From Paracoccaceae bacterium (lineage in GTDB: Bacteria; Pseudomonadota; Alphaproteobacteria; Rhodobacterales; Rhodobacteraceae): DNA of 64,000 nt. The notes under the pieces are model-generated. The model made no database searches, had not been told where the DNA came from, and saw only the letters and a list, made by a program, of their open reading frames with translations. A program made the translations under genes and the position numbers. Below, in pieces: positions 15,937 to 24,268 of this stretch. The stretch is from assembly GCA_017510335.1 (NCBI GenBank), contig JAFWNM010000032.1:1-64000 (forward strand). The letters run 5' to 3'. Numbering within the stretch: the first letter of the stretch is position 1; every line of letters starts with the position of its first letter.

Positions 15937-17420
15937 TTCTTCTTGAACATCCCTGACAACCCGCCGGGCAACCCACCGCTGCCGCCCAGTCCGGGCATGC
16001 CGCCCAATTGGCGCGCGGCCTGCTGCATCAGCTTGGGGTCCATCTGGGCCGGGTCTGGCATGGCGTCCGCGCCTTTGCCCTTGCCCATCATGCCGGCCAT
16101 CGCCTGTTTCAGCATGCCTTTTTTGCCCAAGGTTTTCATCATGTCGGCCATCTGGCGGTGCTGCTTCAGCAGTTTGTTCAGGTCGGACACATCCAGCCCC
16201 GCGCCCGCTGCAATGCGTTTCTTGCGACTGGCTTGCAGAATGGCGGGGTTGGCGCGTTCTTTCTTGGTCATGGAATTGACCAGCGCAATCTGGCGTTTCA
16301 GCATGGAATCGTCAAAACCGGCGGCTTCGGCGGCCTTGGACATTTTGCCCATGCCCGGCATCATGCCCATGACGCCCTGCATGCCGCCCATTTTCAGCAT
16401 CTGTTCCAGCTGCAGTTTCAGGTCGTTCATGTTGAACATACCCTTCTGAAACCGCTTCATCATGCGTTCGGCCTGCTCAACCTCCAGCACTTCCTGGGCT
16501 TTCTCCACTAGGGCGACAATATCGCCCATGCCCAGAATGCGGCCTGCCACGCGTTTGGGGTCGAACACTTCCAGCGCGTCGGTCTTTTCGCCCAGGCCCA
16601 CAAAACGGATGGGCTTGCCGGTGACAGCGCGCATCGACAGCGCCGCACCGCCGCGCCCGTCGCCGTCCATGCGTGTCAGCACAACGCCGGTGACACCCAG
16701 TTTGCCGTCGAACTCGGCGGCCACATTGACCGCATCCTGCCCCGTCAGGCCATTGACAACCAGCAGCGTTTCGCGCGGGTTGGCGACATCGCGCACGGCC
16801 TGCACTTCGTCCATCAGCACATCGTCAATATGCAGCCGCCCTGCCGTGTCCAGCAAGAACACGTCATACCCGCCCAGCGTGGCCTGCTGTTTGGCGCGTT
16901 TGGCAATTTCAACCGCCGTTTGCCCCTTGACGATGGGCAGCGTATCAACCCCGATCTGGGTGCCCAGAATGGCCAACTGTTCCATCGCGGCAGGGCGGTT
17001 GGTGTCAAGGCTGGCCATCAACACGCGCTTGCCCTCGCGCTCTTTCAGGCGGCGGGCCAGTTTCGCAGTGGTCGTCGTTTTGCCCGACCCCTGCAAACCG
17101 ACCATCAAAACAGGCGCGGGCGGGTTGTCGATTTTCAGCGCGCCGGTTTCTTCGTCGCCTTCCAGCATGGCAATCAGTTCGTCATGAACGATCTTGACGA
17201 CCTGCTGGCCCGGCGTGACGGATTTGGTAACCGATGCGCCAGTGGCCTTTTTCTGCACGCGCTTGATGAAATCGCGGGTCACGGACAGGGAAACATCAGC
17301 TTCCAGCAGGGCCACGCGCACTTCGCGCAGGGCGGCGCGCACATCATCTTCGGACAGCGCGCCCTGTTTTGTCAGGCGATCAAAGACACCAGACAGGCGT
17401 TCGGACAGATTCTCGAACAT
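15933..17420 (-). CDS. ffh: Signal recognition particle GTPase Ffh
   Basis: A 495-residue SRP54 homologue: N domain, GTPase G domain (GLQGSGKTTTTAKLA near residue 107, DTAGRL, TRMDGDGRGGAALS) and a Met-rich M domain that ends in a Gly/Met tail. It binds 4.5S RNA and targets nascent membrane proteins to FtsY. The start MFENLSERL is chosen because AAGGAG lies nine bases upstream; the longer ORF and the in-frame ATG three codons earlier sit on or before this site. It heads the ffh-GNAT-mutase-rpsP-rimM-trmD operon. Confidence 0.97.
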   Translation of the reverse strand: MFENLSERLSGVFDRLTKQGALSEDDVRAALREVRVALLEADVSLSVTRDFIKRVQKKATGASVTKSVTPGQQVVKIVHDELIAMLEGDEETGALKIDNPPAPVLMVGLQGSGKTTTTAKLARRLKEREGKRVLMASLDTNRPAAMEQLAILGTQIGVDTLPIVKGQTAVEIAKRAKQQATLGGYDVFLLDTAGRLHIDDVLMDEVQAVRDVANPRETLLVVNGLTGQDAVNVAAEFDGKLGVTGVVLTRMDGDGRGGAALSMRAVTGKPIRFVGLGEKTDALEVFDPKRVAGRILGMGDIVALVEKAQEVLEVEQAERMMKRFQKGMFNMNDLKLQLEQMLKMGGMQGVMGMMPGMGKMSKAAEAAGFDDSMLKRQIALVNSMTKKERANPAILQASRKKRIAAGAGLDVSDLNKLLKQHRQMADMMKTLGKKGMLKQAMAGMMGKGKGADAMPDPAQMDPKLMQQAARQLGGMPGLGGSGGLPGGLSGMFKKK

Positions 17421-17536
17421 GCGCGTCATCTCCTTGCCCCGGGGGGCACATCTTTTGCCCCGACGGGCGACAAACCATAATCGCACCCACGGGCGCAACG
17501 CGCTGGTGGATGGCGATCTTTGCACATAGGCAAAGA

Positions 17537-17558
17537 CCGGAAGCGTTCAAACTTCCGG
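17537..17558. promoter_or_regulatory. 7-bp inverted repeat upstream of ffh
   Basis: CCGGAAG and CTTCCGG are separated by 8 nt, 117 bp before the ffh start and 58 bp from the end of regB. It could be an operator or the end of the regB transcript; GGCCGGAAG recurs 26 bp away. Confidence 0.3.
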
Positions 17559-17618
17559 AATCAACGGTTCGTTTATGCACAGACAGGCCGGAAGTCAAGC
17601 CTTTCGGCGGCGCACGCT

Positions 17619-19007
17619 TTAGGCTGTCATCGAAGGGTTCGGGTCAAGCCCCTGGGACATATCGGCGGCAATGGCCGAAAGCGGCCAGCGAATTTCCACC
17701 AATGCCCCGCGCAGGTCTGGCGCATGAGGCAGGGTTTTGACCAATCCATCGCAATTCATGAAATCCAGTCTGGCGCCAGTGCGTTCCAGCAGTGTTTTCG
17801 CAATGAACGTGCCCAGTCCCATTCCGTCATAGCCCGGCCGCCGCTTGCTGCGCGCAGGGTCGCGGCGCCGGCCCAGAAACGGCTCGCCTATGCTGGCCAG
17901 CACCTGCGGCGGGAACCCTGCGCCGTCGTCAATGATGCGCACTATCAGGGTTTGCGGGGTCCAGCGCGCGTCAACCCACACTTCGGATTGCGCAAAATCA
18001 ACTGCGTTCTGGACCAGGTTGCGCAGCCCGTGAATAATTTCGGGGCGGCGCAGGATCAGGGGCTGGCTGTCAGGCGCGCCCCCTTCCGGTGTCAGCAGGA
18101 AATGCACCTGCTTGCCACGGTTGCGATGGGGGTCTGCGGCCTCGTGCAGCACTGCTTCAAGGGGGGCGCGGTGCATATGCGTGTCGTCCTTGCCGCTGCG
18201 CCCCATGGCGCGCAGAATGTCGCGGCAGCGGTCCACCTCGCTGGCCAGCAGGCGCACATCTTCCAGCAGGTCGGGGCGGTCGGTCAGTTCGTCGGCCAGT
18301 TCGGAACTGACCAGTTTGATAGTGGCCAGCGGCGTGCCAAGTTCATGCGCCGTGGCCGCCACCACCCCGCCCAGATCGGTCAGCTTCTGTTCGCGCGACA
18401 ATGCCATTTGCGCCGCCAGCAACGCATCGGCCATCGAGTCCGATTCGGCGGCAACCCGGTGGGCATAAAATGCCTGAAACACGACCCCGATCACGATTGC
18501 CGCCCAGAAACCGAAACTCAGGATCGGGGGCACAACCAGAATGGTGCCATCCATGAACCGAAGCGGCTGATAGGCCACACTGACCAGTGTAATCAACCCG
18601 GTGGCCACCAGCGCAAGCATCATGGTGGAACGCGGCTGCAATGCCATGGCGGAAATGGCGACAGGGGCCATGATCAGCAGTGCAAAGGGGTTTGTTATTC
18701 CCCCCGTCAGATACAGCAGGCACCCCAATTGCGCGATGTCGAACAAGAATGTCAGCGACGCTTCCACGTCCGACAGCCGCTTGGTGGGCGGGAACAGGAA
18801 CAAGGCCAGCAAAATGGACACCGCCGCCGCACCGATGACCAGCGCCACCAACCCCAGATCAAAGCGCAGGTCAAACACCACCACGGCCAGCAAGAACGCC
18901 CCCACCTGCCCCACAAGCGCCACAGCACGCACATAGGTCAATGTGCGCAGCCGCACCCATTCGCCGCGGTTTTCCTGACTGATTTCGCCAAAAGTGGGCG
19001 CTTTCAT
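17619..19007 (-). CDS. regB: Redox sensor histidine kinase RegB/PrrB
   Basis: A 462-residue membrane kinase, the same length as known RegB/PrrB proteins. Six hydrophobic segments fill residues 25-200; GGITNPF in the third loop is the ubiquinone-binding signature. The H-box HELGTPLATIKL has His221, and the redox-sensing Cys is Cys261 (EVDRCRDIL), the same 40-residue spacing as His225/Cys265 of Rhodobacter capsulatus RegB. An HATPase domain follows. It phosphorylates RegA under low oxygen. The start MKAPTFGE has AAGGA nine bases upstream, better than a GTG 12 codons earlier. Divergent from senC. Confidence 0.96.
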   Translation of the reverse strand: MKAPTFGEISQENRGEWVRLRTLTYVRAVALVGQVGAFLLAVVVFDLRFDLGLVALVIGAAAVSILLALFLFPPTKRLSDVEASLTFLFDIAQLGCLLYLTGGITNPFALLIMAPVAISAMALQPRSTMMLALVATGLITLVSVAYQPLRFMDGTILVVPPILSFGFWAAIVIGVVFQAFYAHRVAAESDSMADALLAAQMALSREQKLTDLGGVVAATAHELGTPLATIKLVSSELADELTDRPDLLEDVRLLASEVDRCRDILRAMGRSGKDDTHMHRAPLEAVLHEAADPHRNRGKQVHFLLTPEGGAPDSQPLILRRPEIIHGLRNLVQNAVDFAQSEVWVDARWTPQTLIVRIIDDGAGFPPQVLASIGEPFLGRRRDPARSKRRPGYDGMGLGTFIAKTLLERTGARLDFMNCDGLVKTLPHAPDLRGALVEIRWPLSAIAADMSQGLDPNPSMTA

Positions 19008-19121
19008 GGGGTGTTCCTTCTGGCCGGCGGGGCTTGATGTCACAGTTGCGGGATAAGGGATTGTTAGGCCGCGCGCATTCCGTCATCAAGACGCCATTAT
19101 CCCGAAGTTGGAGAGGGTGCG
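19008..19121. promoter_or_regulatory. Divergent regB/senC control region with interleaved inverted repeats
   Basis: CTTGATG (19033-19039) pairs with CATCAAG (19084-19090), and CGGGATAA (19049-19056) pairs with TTATCCCG (19097-19104), in the order A-B-A'-B'. In related bacteria this spacer is bound by RegA and holds both promoters; the repeats here are seen directly, but their role is inferred. Confidence 0.4.
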
Positions 19122-19742
19122 ATGATTCGCCTGTATTCACTTATTGCCGCCGGACTGATTGCCGCCCTTTTGGGGGGGCTTGGCTACATGGTCATGACAG
19201 GGTCCAATCAGGCTGGTCTGGGGCAATGCCGCGAAACGTCAATTGCGGGGGGGGCGGGGTCCATTGGCGGGCCGTTCGAACTGGTGGACCACACAGGGCG
19301 CACCGTCACGGATGCCGATTTCGCGGATCGTCCGGTTCTGCTGTATTTCGGCTATACCTTCTGCCCCGATGTGTGCCCGCTGGACACTGCACGCAATGCG
19401 CAAGCGGTCGATCTGCTGACGGAACGCGGTTATGATGTGACGCCGGTGTTCGTATCTGTGGACCACCAGCGCGACACACAGGACTTGCTGGCGGAATTTG
19501 TGCGTTTCATGCACCCCGACATGGTCGGCCTGACAGGCACGGAAGAACAGATCCGCGCTGCCGCGCGGGCGTATCGCGTGTATTACGCCGCACAGGAAAG
19601 TGATGATGATTTCTTCCTGATCGACCATTCCACATTCAGCTATTTCATGCTGCCCGAACATGGTTTTGTCGACATTATCCGCCGCGACCAGTCCCCCGAA
19701 CAGGTTGCCGACACGCTGGCCTGTTTCATTGACAATGCATAA
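19122..19742 (+). CDS. senC: SCO1/SenC (PrrC) copper chaperone-like protein
   Basis: A 206-residue thioredoxin-fold protein anchored by an N-terminal membrane helix (about residues 5-25). It carries the copper-binding CPDVCP motif (Cys81, Cys85) and the distal His in LIDHSTFSY. SCO proteins deliver copper to cytochrome c oxidase in the periplasm, and PrrC has been tied to redox signalling through RegB/PrrB. Its place between regB and regA is the classical arrangement. The ATG is preceded by GGAGAGGG. Confidence 0.95.
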   Translation: MIRLYSLIAAGLIAALLGGLGYMVMTGSNQAGLGQCRETSIAGGAGSIGGPFELVDHTGRTVTDADFADRPVLLYFGYTFCPDVCPLDTARNAQAVDLLTERGYDVTPVFVSVDHQRDTQDLLAEFVRFMHPDMVGLTGTEEQIRAAARAYRVYYAAQESDDDFFLIDHSTFSYFMLPEHGFVDIIRRDQSPEQVADTLACFIDNA

Positions 19743-19812
19743 CGGCACCCGATGAAATTGACCTTTCGTATATCCCGCCCTAAATGTGGCAAACAGGAAA
19801 GCGGGTGTGAAT

Positions 19813-20370
19813 ATGGAAGATAGCGCAAAGATTGACCTTGGGCCTGATCCGTCACTGCTATTGGTCGATGATGACGAGGTGTTCTTGAAGCGCTTGTCAC
19901 GGGCGATGGAAAAGCGCGGCTTTCAGGTGGAAACCGCGACATCTGTTGTCGCTGGCAAAGTGATCGCCAAGGCCCGCCCGCCCGCCTATGCGGTGGTTGA
20001 CCTGCGGCTGGAAGACGGGAACGGACTGGATGTCGTGGAGGCGCTGCGCGCTGCGCGCGACGATGTGCGCGTGGTTGTTCTGACAGGCTATGGCGCAATT
20101 GCAACGGCGGTTGCAGCCGTCAAGATTGGCGCAACAGACTATCTGTCGAAACCCGCTGATGCGAATGACGTTCTGCGCGCCCTTCTGGCACTGCCGGATG
20201 ATGAATTGCCCGACATTCCCGACAATCCCATGTCCGCCGACCGCGTGCGATGGGAACATATCCAGCGCGTGTATGAGCAATGCGACCGCAACGTGTCAGA
20301 AACGGCGCGCAGGCTAAGCATGCACCGCCGGACATTGCAGCGCATCCTTGCCAAACGCTCTCCACGGTGA
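19813..20370 (+). CDS. regA: Global redox response regulator RegA/PrrA
   Basis: A 185-residue regulator: receiver domain with phospho-acceptor Asp63 (VVDLRLEDG), a proline linker (PDDELPDIPDNP) and a C-terminal Fis-type helix-turn-helix (NVSETARRLSMHRRTLQRIL) that is nearly invariant in RegA/PrrA. It controls photosynthesis, respiration, carbon and nitrogen fixation and hydrogen genes in relatives. No such target genes lie in the window. The start MEDS is supported by length; GTG two codons earlier is possible, as AGGAAAG fits either. Confidence 0.97.
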   Translation: MEDSAKIDLGPDPSLLLVDDDEVFLKRLSRAMEKRGFQVETATSVVAGKVIAKARPPAYAVVDLRLEDGNGLDVVEALRAARDDVRVVVLTGYGAIATAVAAVKIGATDYLSKPADANDVLRALLALPDDELPDIPDNPMSADRVRWEHIQRVYEQCDRNVSETARRLSMHRRTLQRILAKRSPR

Positions 20371-20424
20371 CAGGCTGGACTGGCGCGTTGATGCGCGCGC
20401 CTTGCTGACCGGGGGCACCGAAAC

Positions 20425-20796
20425 ATGCGCCATCTGCTTTTGATCGCGGCCATCCCTGCGCTGCTTACCGCCTGCAGCACACCGCAGGACCGCTGCATCC
20501 GTGCCGCGCAGTCGGATTTGCGTGATGTCGACGCACAGATCATGGACGTGGAAACCGCGCTGGCCCAAGGCTACAGGGTTATTCCCGCGCAAGAAGGCCT
20601 GACGCGCATAAGCCTGTGCGCATGGCCGCGCGAACCCGTGCTGTTTTGCACCCAGTCCATTCAACGCCCACAATCTGAATCGCGCGAAACAATTGACCGG
20701 CAGGCCGAACAAACGCGCCTGCAGGACTTGCGCCAAAGGCGTGCGGAACTGGTCATTGCGTCAACAGATCGCGTGTCGGCGTGTCGGCTGCCGTAA
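20425..20796 (+). CDS. Small putative lipoprotein
   Basis: A 123-residue protein with a lipoprotein signal peptide ending LLTACS, so Cys17 would be lipidated. The mature part is polar, with four further Cys (DRCIRAA, SLCAWP, LFCTQ, ACRLP) and a probable helix rich in Arg/Gln/Glu near the end. I do not recognise a family. It lies 54 bp after regA on the same strand and may share its transcript. It is followed by a strong pair of hairpins. Confidence 0.7.
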   Translation: MRHLLLIAAIPALLTACSTPQDRCIRAAQSDLRDVDAQIMDVETALAQGYRVIPAQEGLTRISLCAWPREPVLFCTQSIQRPQSESRETIDRQAEQTRLQDLRQRRAELVIASTDRVSACRLP

Positions 20797-20907
20797 CCTA
20801 GCCCAAACGGCCTGAACATATCATGTCAGGATGCAAGCGCAGGACAGGACGCAGCCTGAAGGGGACGTTTGGGGGGCTGAACCAGCGCGGAATCAAGGCC
20901 GCAGGCC

Positions 20908-20952
20908 GCCGCACTATCGGCGGGCCGTTCCGCGGCCTGCCGATAGTGCGGC
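20908..20952. terminator. 20-bp hairpin between convergent genes
   Basis: Arms 20908-20927 and 20933-20952 pair over 20 positions with a single mismatch that is a G-U wobble on the plus-strand RNA, around a 5-nt loop. It lies between the lipoprotein gene and the convergent SDR gene and is directly followed by a second hairpin. It is unusually long for a terminator and may be a palindromic repeat element. Confidence 0.6.
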
Positions 20953-20987
20953 CTATATCCAAGCGCGAACGCCCCCTTGGACATAGG
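20952..20987. repeat. Second hairpin abutting the first
   Basis: CCTATATCCAAG (20952-20963) pairs with CTTGGACATAGG (20976-20987), 12 positions with one mismatch that is a G-U wobble on the minus-strand RNA. Each hairpin is thus best on a different strand, as expected for the two ends of convergent transcripts. Confidence 0.5.
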
Positions 20988-21000
20988 CATGATATGTTCG

Positions 21001-21822
21001 TCAATGCGCGGGAACCGACACCGGGTCCATCAGCGTGCGCCCGCCGTCGATTGTAATAATCTGGCCTGTCATGAAGGCCGCTGCATCGGATGCAAGGAAT
21101 TGCACGGCCTCGGCCGCTTCAGAGGCGGCACTGATACGGCGCATCGGGGTTTGCTGCACAATCAGGTCGCGGTAATCTTCATTCGCGCCGATCTTCTCTT
21201 TCAGGTTCGCACTCATGACACTGCCAAGGGCCACCCCATTTACGCGAATGCGCCGCCCTGCCAGCGCCACTGCCATCGCGCGCGTCATCTGGTCCAGTGC
21301 CGCGCTGGCGATGGAATAGGCCATCAGTTCAGGCTGGGACCGGCGCGCGGCAATCGATGACAGGTTGATGATGGACCCAATCGCATGACGCCCGCTTGCG
21401 CCTGCGCCGCCATCCCCTTCGGCCTGCCCCAGCATGCGCTTTGCGACCAACTGGCTAAGTTTCAGACTGGCAAGCAGGTTTTGCTGCAGCGATTGTTCCA
21501 CCGCATCGCTTTGGTCATCCAGCGGGTCGGACGGCGCGCATTGGCGCGTGGCATTCACCAGAATATCGACCTTGTCGAACGCATCGACTGTGGCCGAAAT
21601 CAGGTTCGCCAAGGTCAGACGCTCGCGCAGATCGCCTGCAAAGAAGATCGCATGTTCATCAGACCCAGACATTTTGGCGACTTCGGCCTTCAGCTTGGCC
21701 TCATCCCGGTCCGCAAGCACGACGCGCGCGCCCTGCCCCACGAAATGATGCGCAATGGCCAGCCCCACGCCATTGGCGGCGCCGGTGATGATTGCTGTCT
21801 TGCCTGCTATGGAATAGCTCAT
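21001..21822 (-). CDS. Short-chain dehydrogenase/reductase family protein with altered active site
   Basis: A 273-residue Rossmann protein with the cofactor loop TGAANGVG (residues 14-21) and a C-terminal GQIITIDGGRTL typical of classical SDRs. The catalytic region reads NLSSIAARRSQPELMAYSIASAAL without break in the family pattern: Ser and Tyr are kept, but the Lys four residues after Tyr (YxxxK) is Ser, encoded AGC. The usual NAG is NAT. It may be a non-catalytic or changed-mechanism member. It is translated 13 bp after the rsmC-like gene, in a clpS-rsmC-SDR run. Confidence 0.85.
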   Translation of the reverse strand: MSYSIAGKTAIITGAANGVGLAIAHHFVGQGARVVLADRDEAKLKAEVAKMSGSDEHAIFFAGDLRERLTLANLISATVDAFDKVDILVNATRQCAPSDPLDDQSDAVEQSLQQNLLASLKLSQLVAKRMLGQAEGDGGAGASGRHAIGSIINLSSIAARRSQPELMAYSIASAALDQMTRAMAVALAGRRIRVNGVALGSVMSANLKEKIGANEDYRDLIVQQTPMRRISAASEAAEAVQFLASDAAAFMTGQIITIDGGRTLMDPVSVPAH

Positions 21823-21835
21823 CTTATGTGCCTTT

Positions 21836-22900
21836 TTACCGCTTGCGGCGGGTCACAGTGCCCGTGCCCTTGCCGATGCGCTTGGGGGCGGTTGCCTGCC
21901 AGACACGGAATGCGCCGTTTTCCACCAGAATTTCTACCTGCGTAAACGCAGCCGCCAAGGCCCCTTCATAGGGCAAGTGCCGATTCGCAACCATCCACAA
22001 CCGCCCACGGGGGGCCAGAATACGCGCGGCTGCCGCAATAAACGCCAATCCAAGTTCCGGCTGCGCCTTGCGCCCTGTGTGGAATGGGGGGTTCATGACA
22101 ACCCCATCCAAGCGCGCGGGCAGGGTAAGCTGCGTCGCATCCGCCCAGTGAAATTGCGCGCGCGCGTCCCTGATGTTGCCCCGCGCCAGGTCAAGGGCAA
22201 TGGCATCGGCTTCAACCAGATGCAGGGTTTTTACAGTGTCGCGCGCCAGAACAGCAGCGGACAAATACCCCCAGCCCGCGCCCAGATCAGCCATTGTGGC
22301 AGGCAGGTCATCCGGCAGGGCCTGCGCCAGCATCTGCGATGCAAGGTCGACGCCGTCAGCGGAAAACACCCCCGCCACTGTCTGGAACTGCCCCAGATCA
22401 GGGTCGGAAACAGGGGTCCGGCGAAACGCCAGATCTGTCAGGTCTACGCCGCGCGGGTCAAACCAGAACAGCTTTCCATGCGCTTTGGACACCACGCCAG
22501 CCACATCAACGCGGGCGCGCAGCGCCTTGAACATAGAATCAATCCCGTCGGTTTTCTGCCCGTCCACCAGAACCAGTTCAGCCCCCAGTGCGCCTGCTGC
22601 CTGTGCGATCAGGCCGAAAGCTTCGGCCTTGGAGCGTGGCAGACATACCAGCACACTCGGCGCAGGGCGCGCGGCAACCGCCACGTCATAACCGGCGGCC
22701 AGCAATGCGTCATGGTCCGGGCGAAAACCCTGCGCCACCTGCAGGCGGGACATATCCAGCGGGTCAAACCGTTCGGCCGCACGCGGGCGCAGCACATTAA
22801 CCGGCCCGTCAGGCAGCACCAGCCCTTCGGCCATGGCAAGGGTCAGGCGTGCATCGCGCGGGGCCGGATCAGCGGCAAGGACAGGGGGGATGTATGTCAT
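21836..22900 (-). CDS. RsmC-like rRNA small-subunit methyltransferase
   Basis: A 354-residue protein of the RsmC/RlmG group: a degenerate N-terminal methyltransferase-like domain and a C-terminal active one with the SAM segment MADLGAGWGYLSAAVLA and the catalytic NPPFHTGRKAQPELG. RsmC methylates G1207 of 16S rRNA; which nucleotide this one modifies cannot be shown. The start MTYIPP is chosen 13 bp after the clpS stop; the longer frame overlaps clpS. Confidence 0.85.
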   Translation of the reverse strand: MTYIPPVLAADPAPRDARLTLAMAEGLVLPDGPVNVLRPRAAERFDPLDMSRLQVAQGFRPDHDALLAAGYDVAVAARPAPSVLVCLPRSKAEAFGLIAQAAGALGAELVLVDGQKTDGIDSMFKALRARVDVAGVVSKAHGKLFWFDPRGVDLTDLAFRRTPVSDPDLGQFQTVAGVFSADGVDLASQMLAQALPDDLPATMADLGAGWGYLSAAVLARDTVKTLHLVEADAIALDLARGNIRDARAQFHWADATQLTLPARLDGVVMNPPFHTGRKAQPELGLAFIAAAARILAPRGRLWMVANRHLPYEGALAAAFTQVEILVENGAFRVWQATAPKRIGKGTGTVTRRKR

Positions 22901-22913
22901 GGGCGCGCGGCGC

Positions 22914-23240
22914 CTATTCCTTTTCCAGCGTGCATTGCAGCGGGTGTTGATGACGGCGCGCAAAATCCATTACTTGCGCCACCTTGGTTTCCGCCACCTC
23001 ATAGGAGAAGACGCCGACAACAGCCACCCCTTTCTTGTGAACGGTCAGCATGATGTCAAAGGCCATGGCGTGCGACATGCCAAAGAAGCGTTCCAGCACA
23101 TGCACGACGAATTCCATGGGCGTGAAGTCATCATTCAGAAGCATGACCTTATACATGGGCGGGCGCTGGGTGCGGGTGCGGGTTTTGGTGACAACTGCAC
23201 TGTCGTTGTCTGGTCCGTTCTTGTCGTCACGGTCTGTCAT
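22914..23240 (-). CDS. clpS: ATP-dependent Clp protease adaptor ClpS
   Basis: A 108-residue adaptor with an unstructured N-tail and the ClpS core: [24 protein letters not shown], where the Asn-Asp pair and the hydrophobic pocket bind N-degron substrates, then [19 protein letters not shown]. It hands N-end-rule substrates to ClpA. The upstream in-frame ATG at 23258 is an alternative start; neither has a strong ribosome site. Divergent from the HAD gene at 23357. Confidence 0.94.
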   Translation of the reverse strand: MTDRDDKNGPDNDSAVVTKTRTRTQRPPMYKVMLLNDDFTPMEFVVHVLERFFGMSHAMAFDIMLTVHKKGVAVVGVFSYEVAETKVAQVMDFARRHQHPLQCTLEKE

Positions 23241-23356
23241 GATGGGAACATGGCGCATGCGGGATTTTGGCCTTTTCAGTGCTGGATGGCGCGATTACTG
23301 GGCAATATAACGCAACTGAAGCTACAGAAAAGCCCCGAAGCCGAAGACAGGACCAG

Positions 23357-24061
23357 ATGACACGGATCACCACGCTTGGTTTCGACGCCGATGACACATT
23401 GTGGCACAATGAACGCTTCTTCCGGCTGACGCAGGAAAACTTCGCCACCCTGCTGGCCGAATATACGGATAAGGACACCTTGATGGCCCGCCTGCTGGAC
23501 GCGGAACGCCGCAACCTTGGGCATTACGGGTTCGGGATCAAGGGGTTTGTCTTGTCGATGATCGAAACCGCGATCGAGGTGACAGAAGAACGCGTGCCTG
23601 CCTCGGTAATTTCGCAGCTTCTGGCGGCAGGGCAGGACATGCTGCGCTATCCCATCGAATTGCTGCCTGATGTGGAAACCACGATTGCCACATTGGCCCC
23701 GTCGCACAGGCTGGTGCTGATCACCAAAGGGGACTTGCTGGACCAGGAACGCAAGCTGGCCCAGTCGGGGTTGGGCGACATGTTCGACGCGGTCGAAATT
23801 GTATCGCACAAGACCCCCCAGACCTATGCCCGGATTTTCGAGCGCCACGGGCACGGTGCCGAAGCGGCCCTTATGGTCGGAAATTCCATGCGATCGGATG
23901 TCATTCCGCCCATTCTGGCCGGTGGCTGGGGGGTATATGTGCCCCATGGGCCGGTTTGGGAAATTGAATACGCGGAACCGCCCGTCACACATCCGCGATA
24001 CCGCACGCTGACCAGTCTGGGCGCGCTGCCGGAATTGATTGGCTGGATTGACGGTAGCTGA
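23357..24061 (+). CDS. HAD-family hydrolase
   Basis: A 234-residue HAD protein with motif I FDADDTLWHNE at residues 9-19, a helical cap, motif II LITKGD, motif III Lys (SHKT) and motif IV VGNSMRSDVIPPILAG. The DADDTLWHNE variant is typical of a proteobacterial group of uncharacterised phosphatases. The substrate is unknown. The start at 23357 has only a weak site (AGGA); the open frame begins 30 codons earlier, without conserved sequence. Confidence 0.85.
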   Translation: MTRITTLGFDADDTLWHNERFFRLTQENFATLLAEYTDKDTLMARLLDAERRNLGHYGFGIKGFVLSMIETAIEVTEERVPASVISQLLAAGQDMLRYPIELLPDVETTIATLAPSHRLVLITKGDLLDQERKLAQSGLGDMFDAVEIVSHKTPQTYARIFERHGHGAEAALMVGNSMRSDVIPPILAGGWGVYVPHGPVWEIEYAEPPVTHPRYRTLTSLGALPELIGWIDGS

Positions 24062-24268
24062 CCACCGCGAAAACGCAAAATGGCCATGCCCCCTCGAAAT
24101 GTGGTGCACGCAGTTGCCAAAAGCACAACACCTTCCCTGCAAACACATGAAGTTTACCCAAAAACCTGTTGAAATTTCAGACTTTTCGGAATGGCCTCAT
24201 TATGCTACCATCCTATCAGAGCAGTCAGACCGCATATAAAAAAAGCGGCGTAAAGTGAAGGCAGTAGG

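Noticed and set aside
17520-19037. 505-codon plus-strand ORF opposite regB
   Set aside because: Shadow of regB. The His/Gln-rich low-complexity product is typical of reversed reading of Val/Leu-rich membrane codons.
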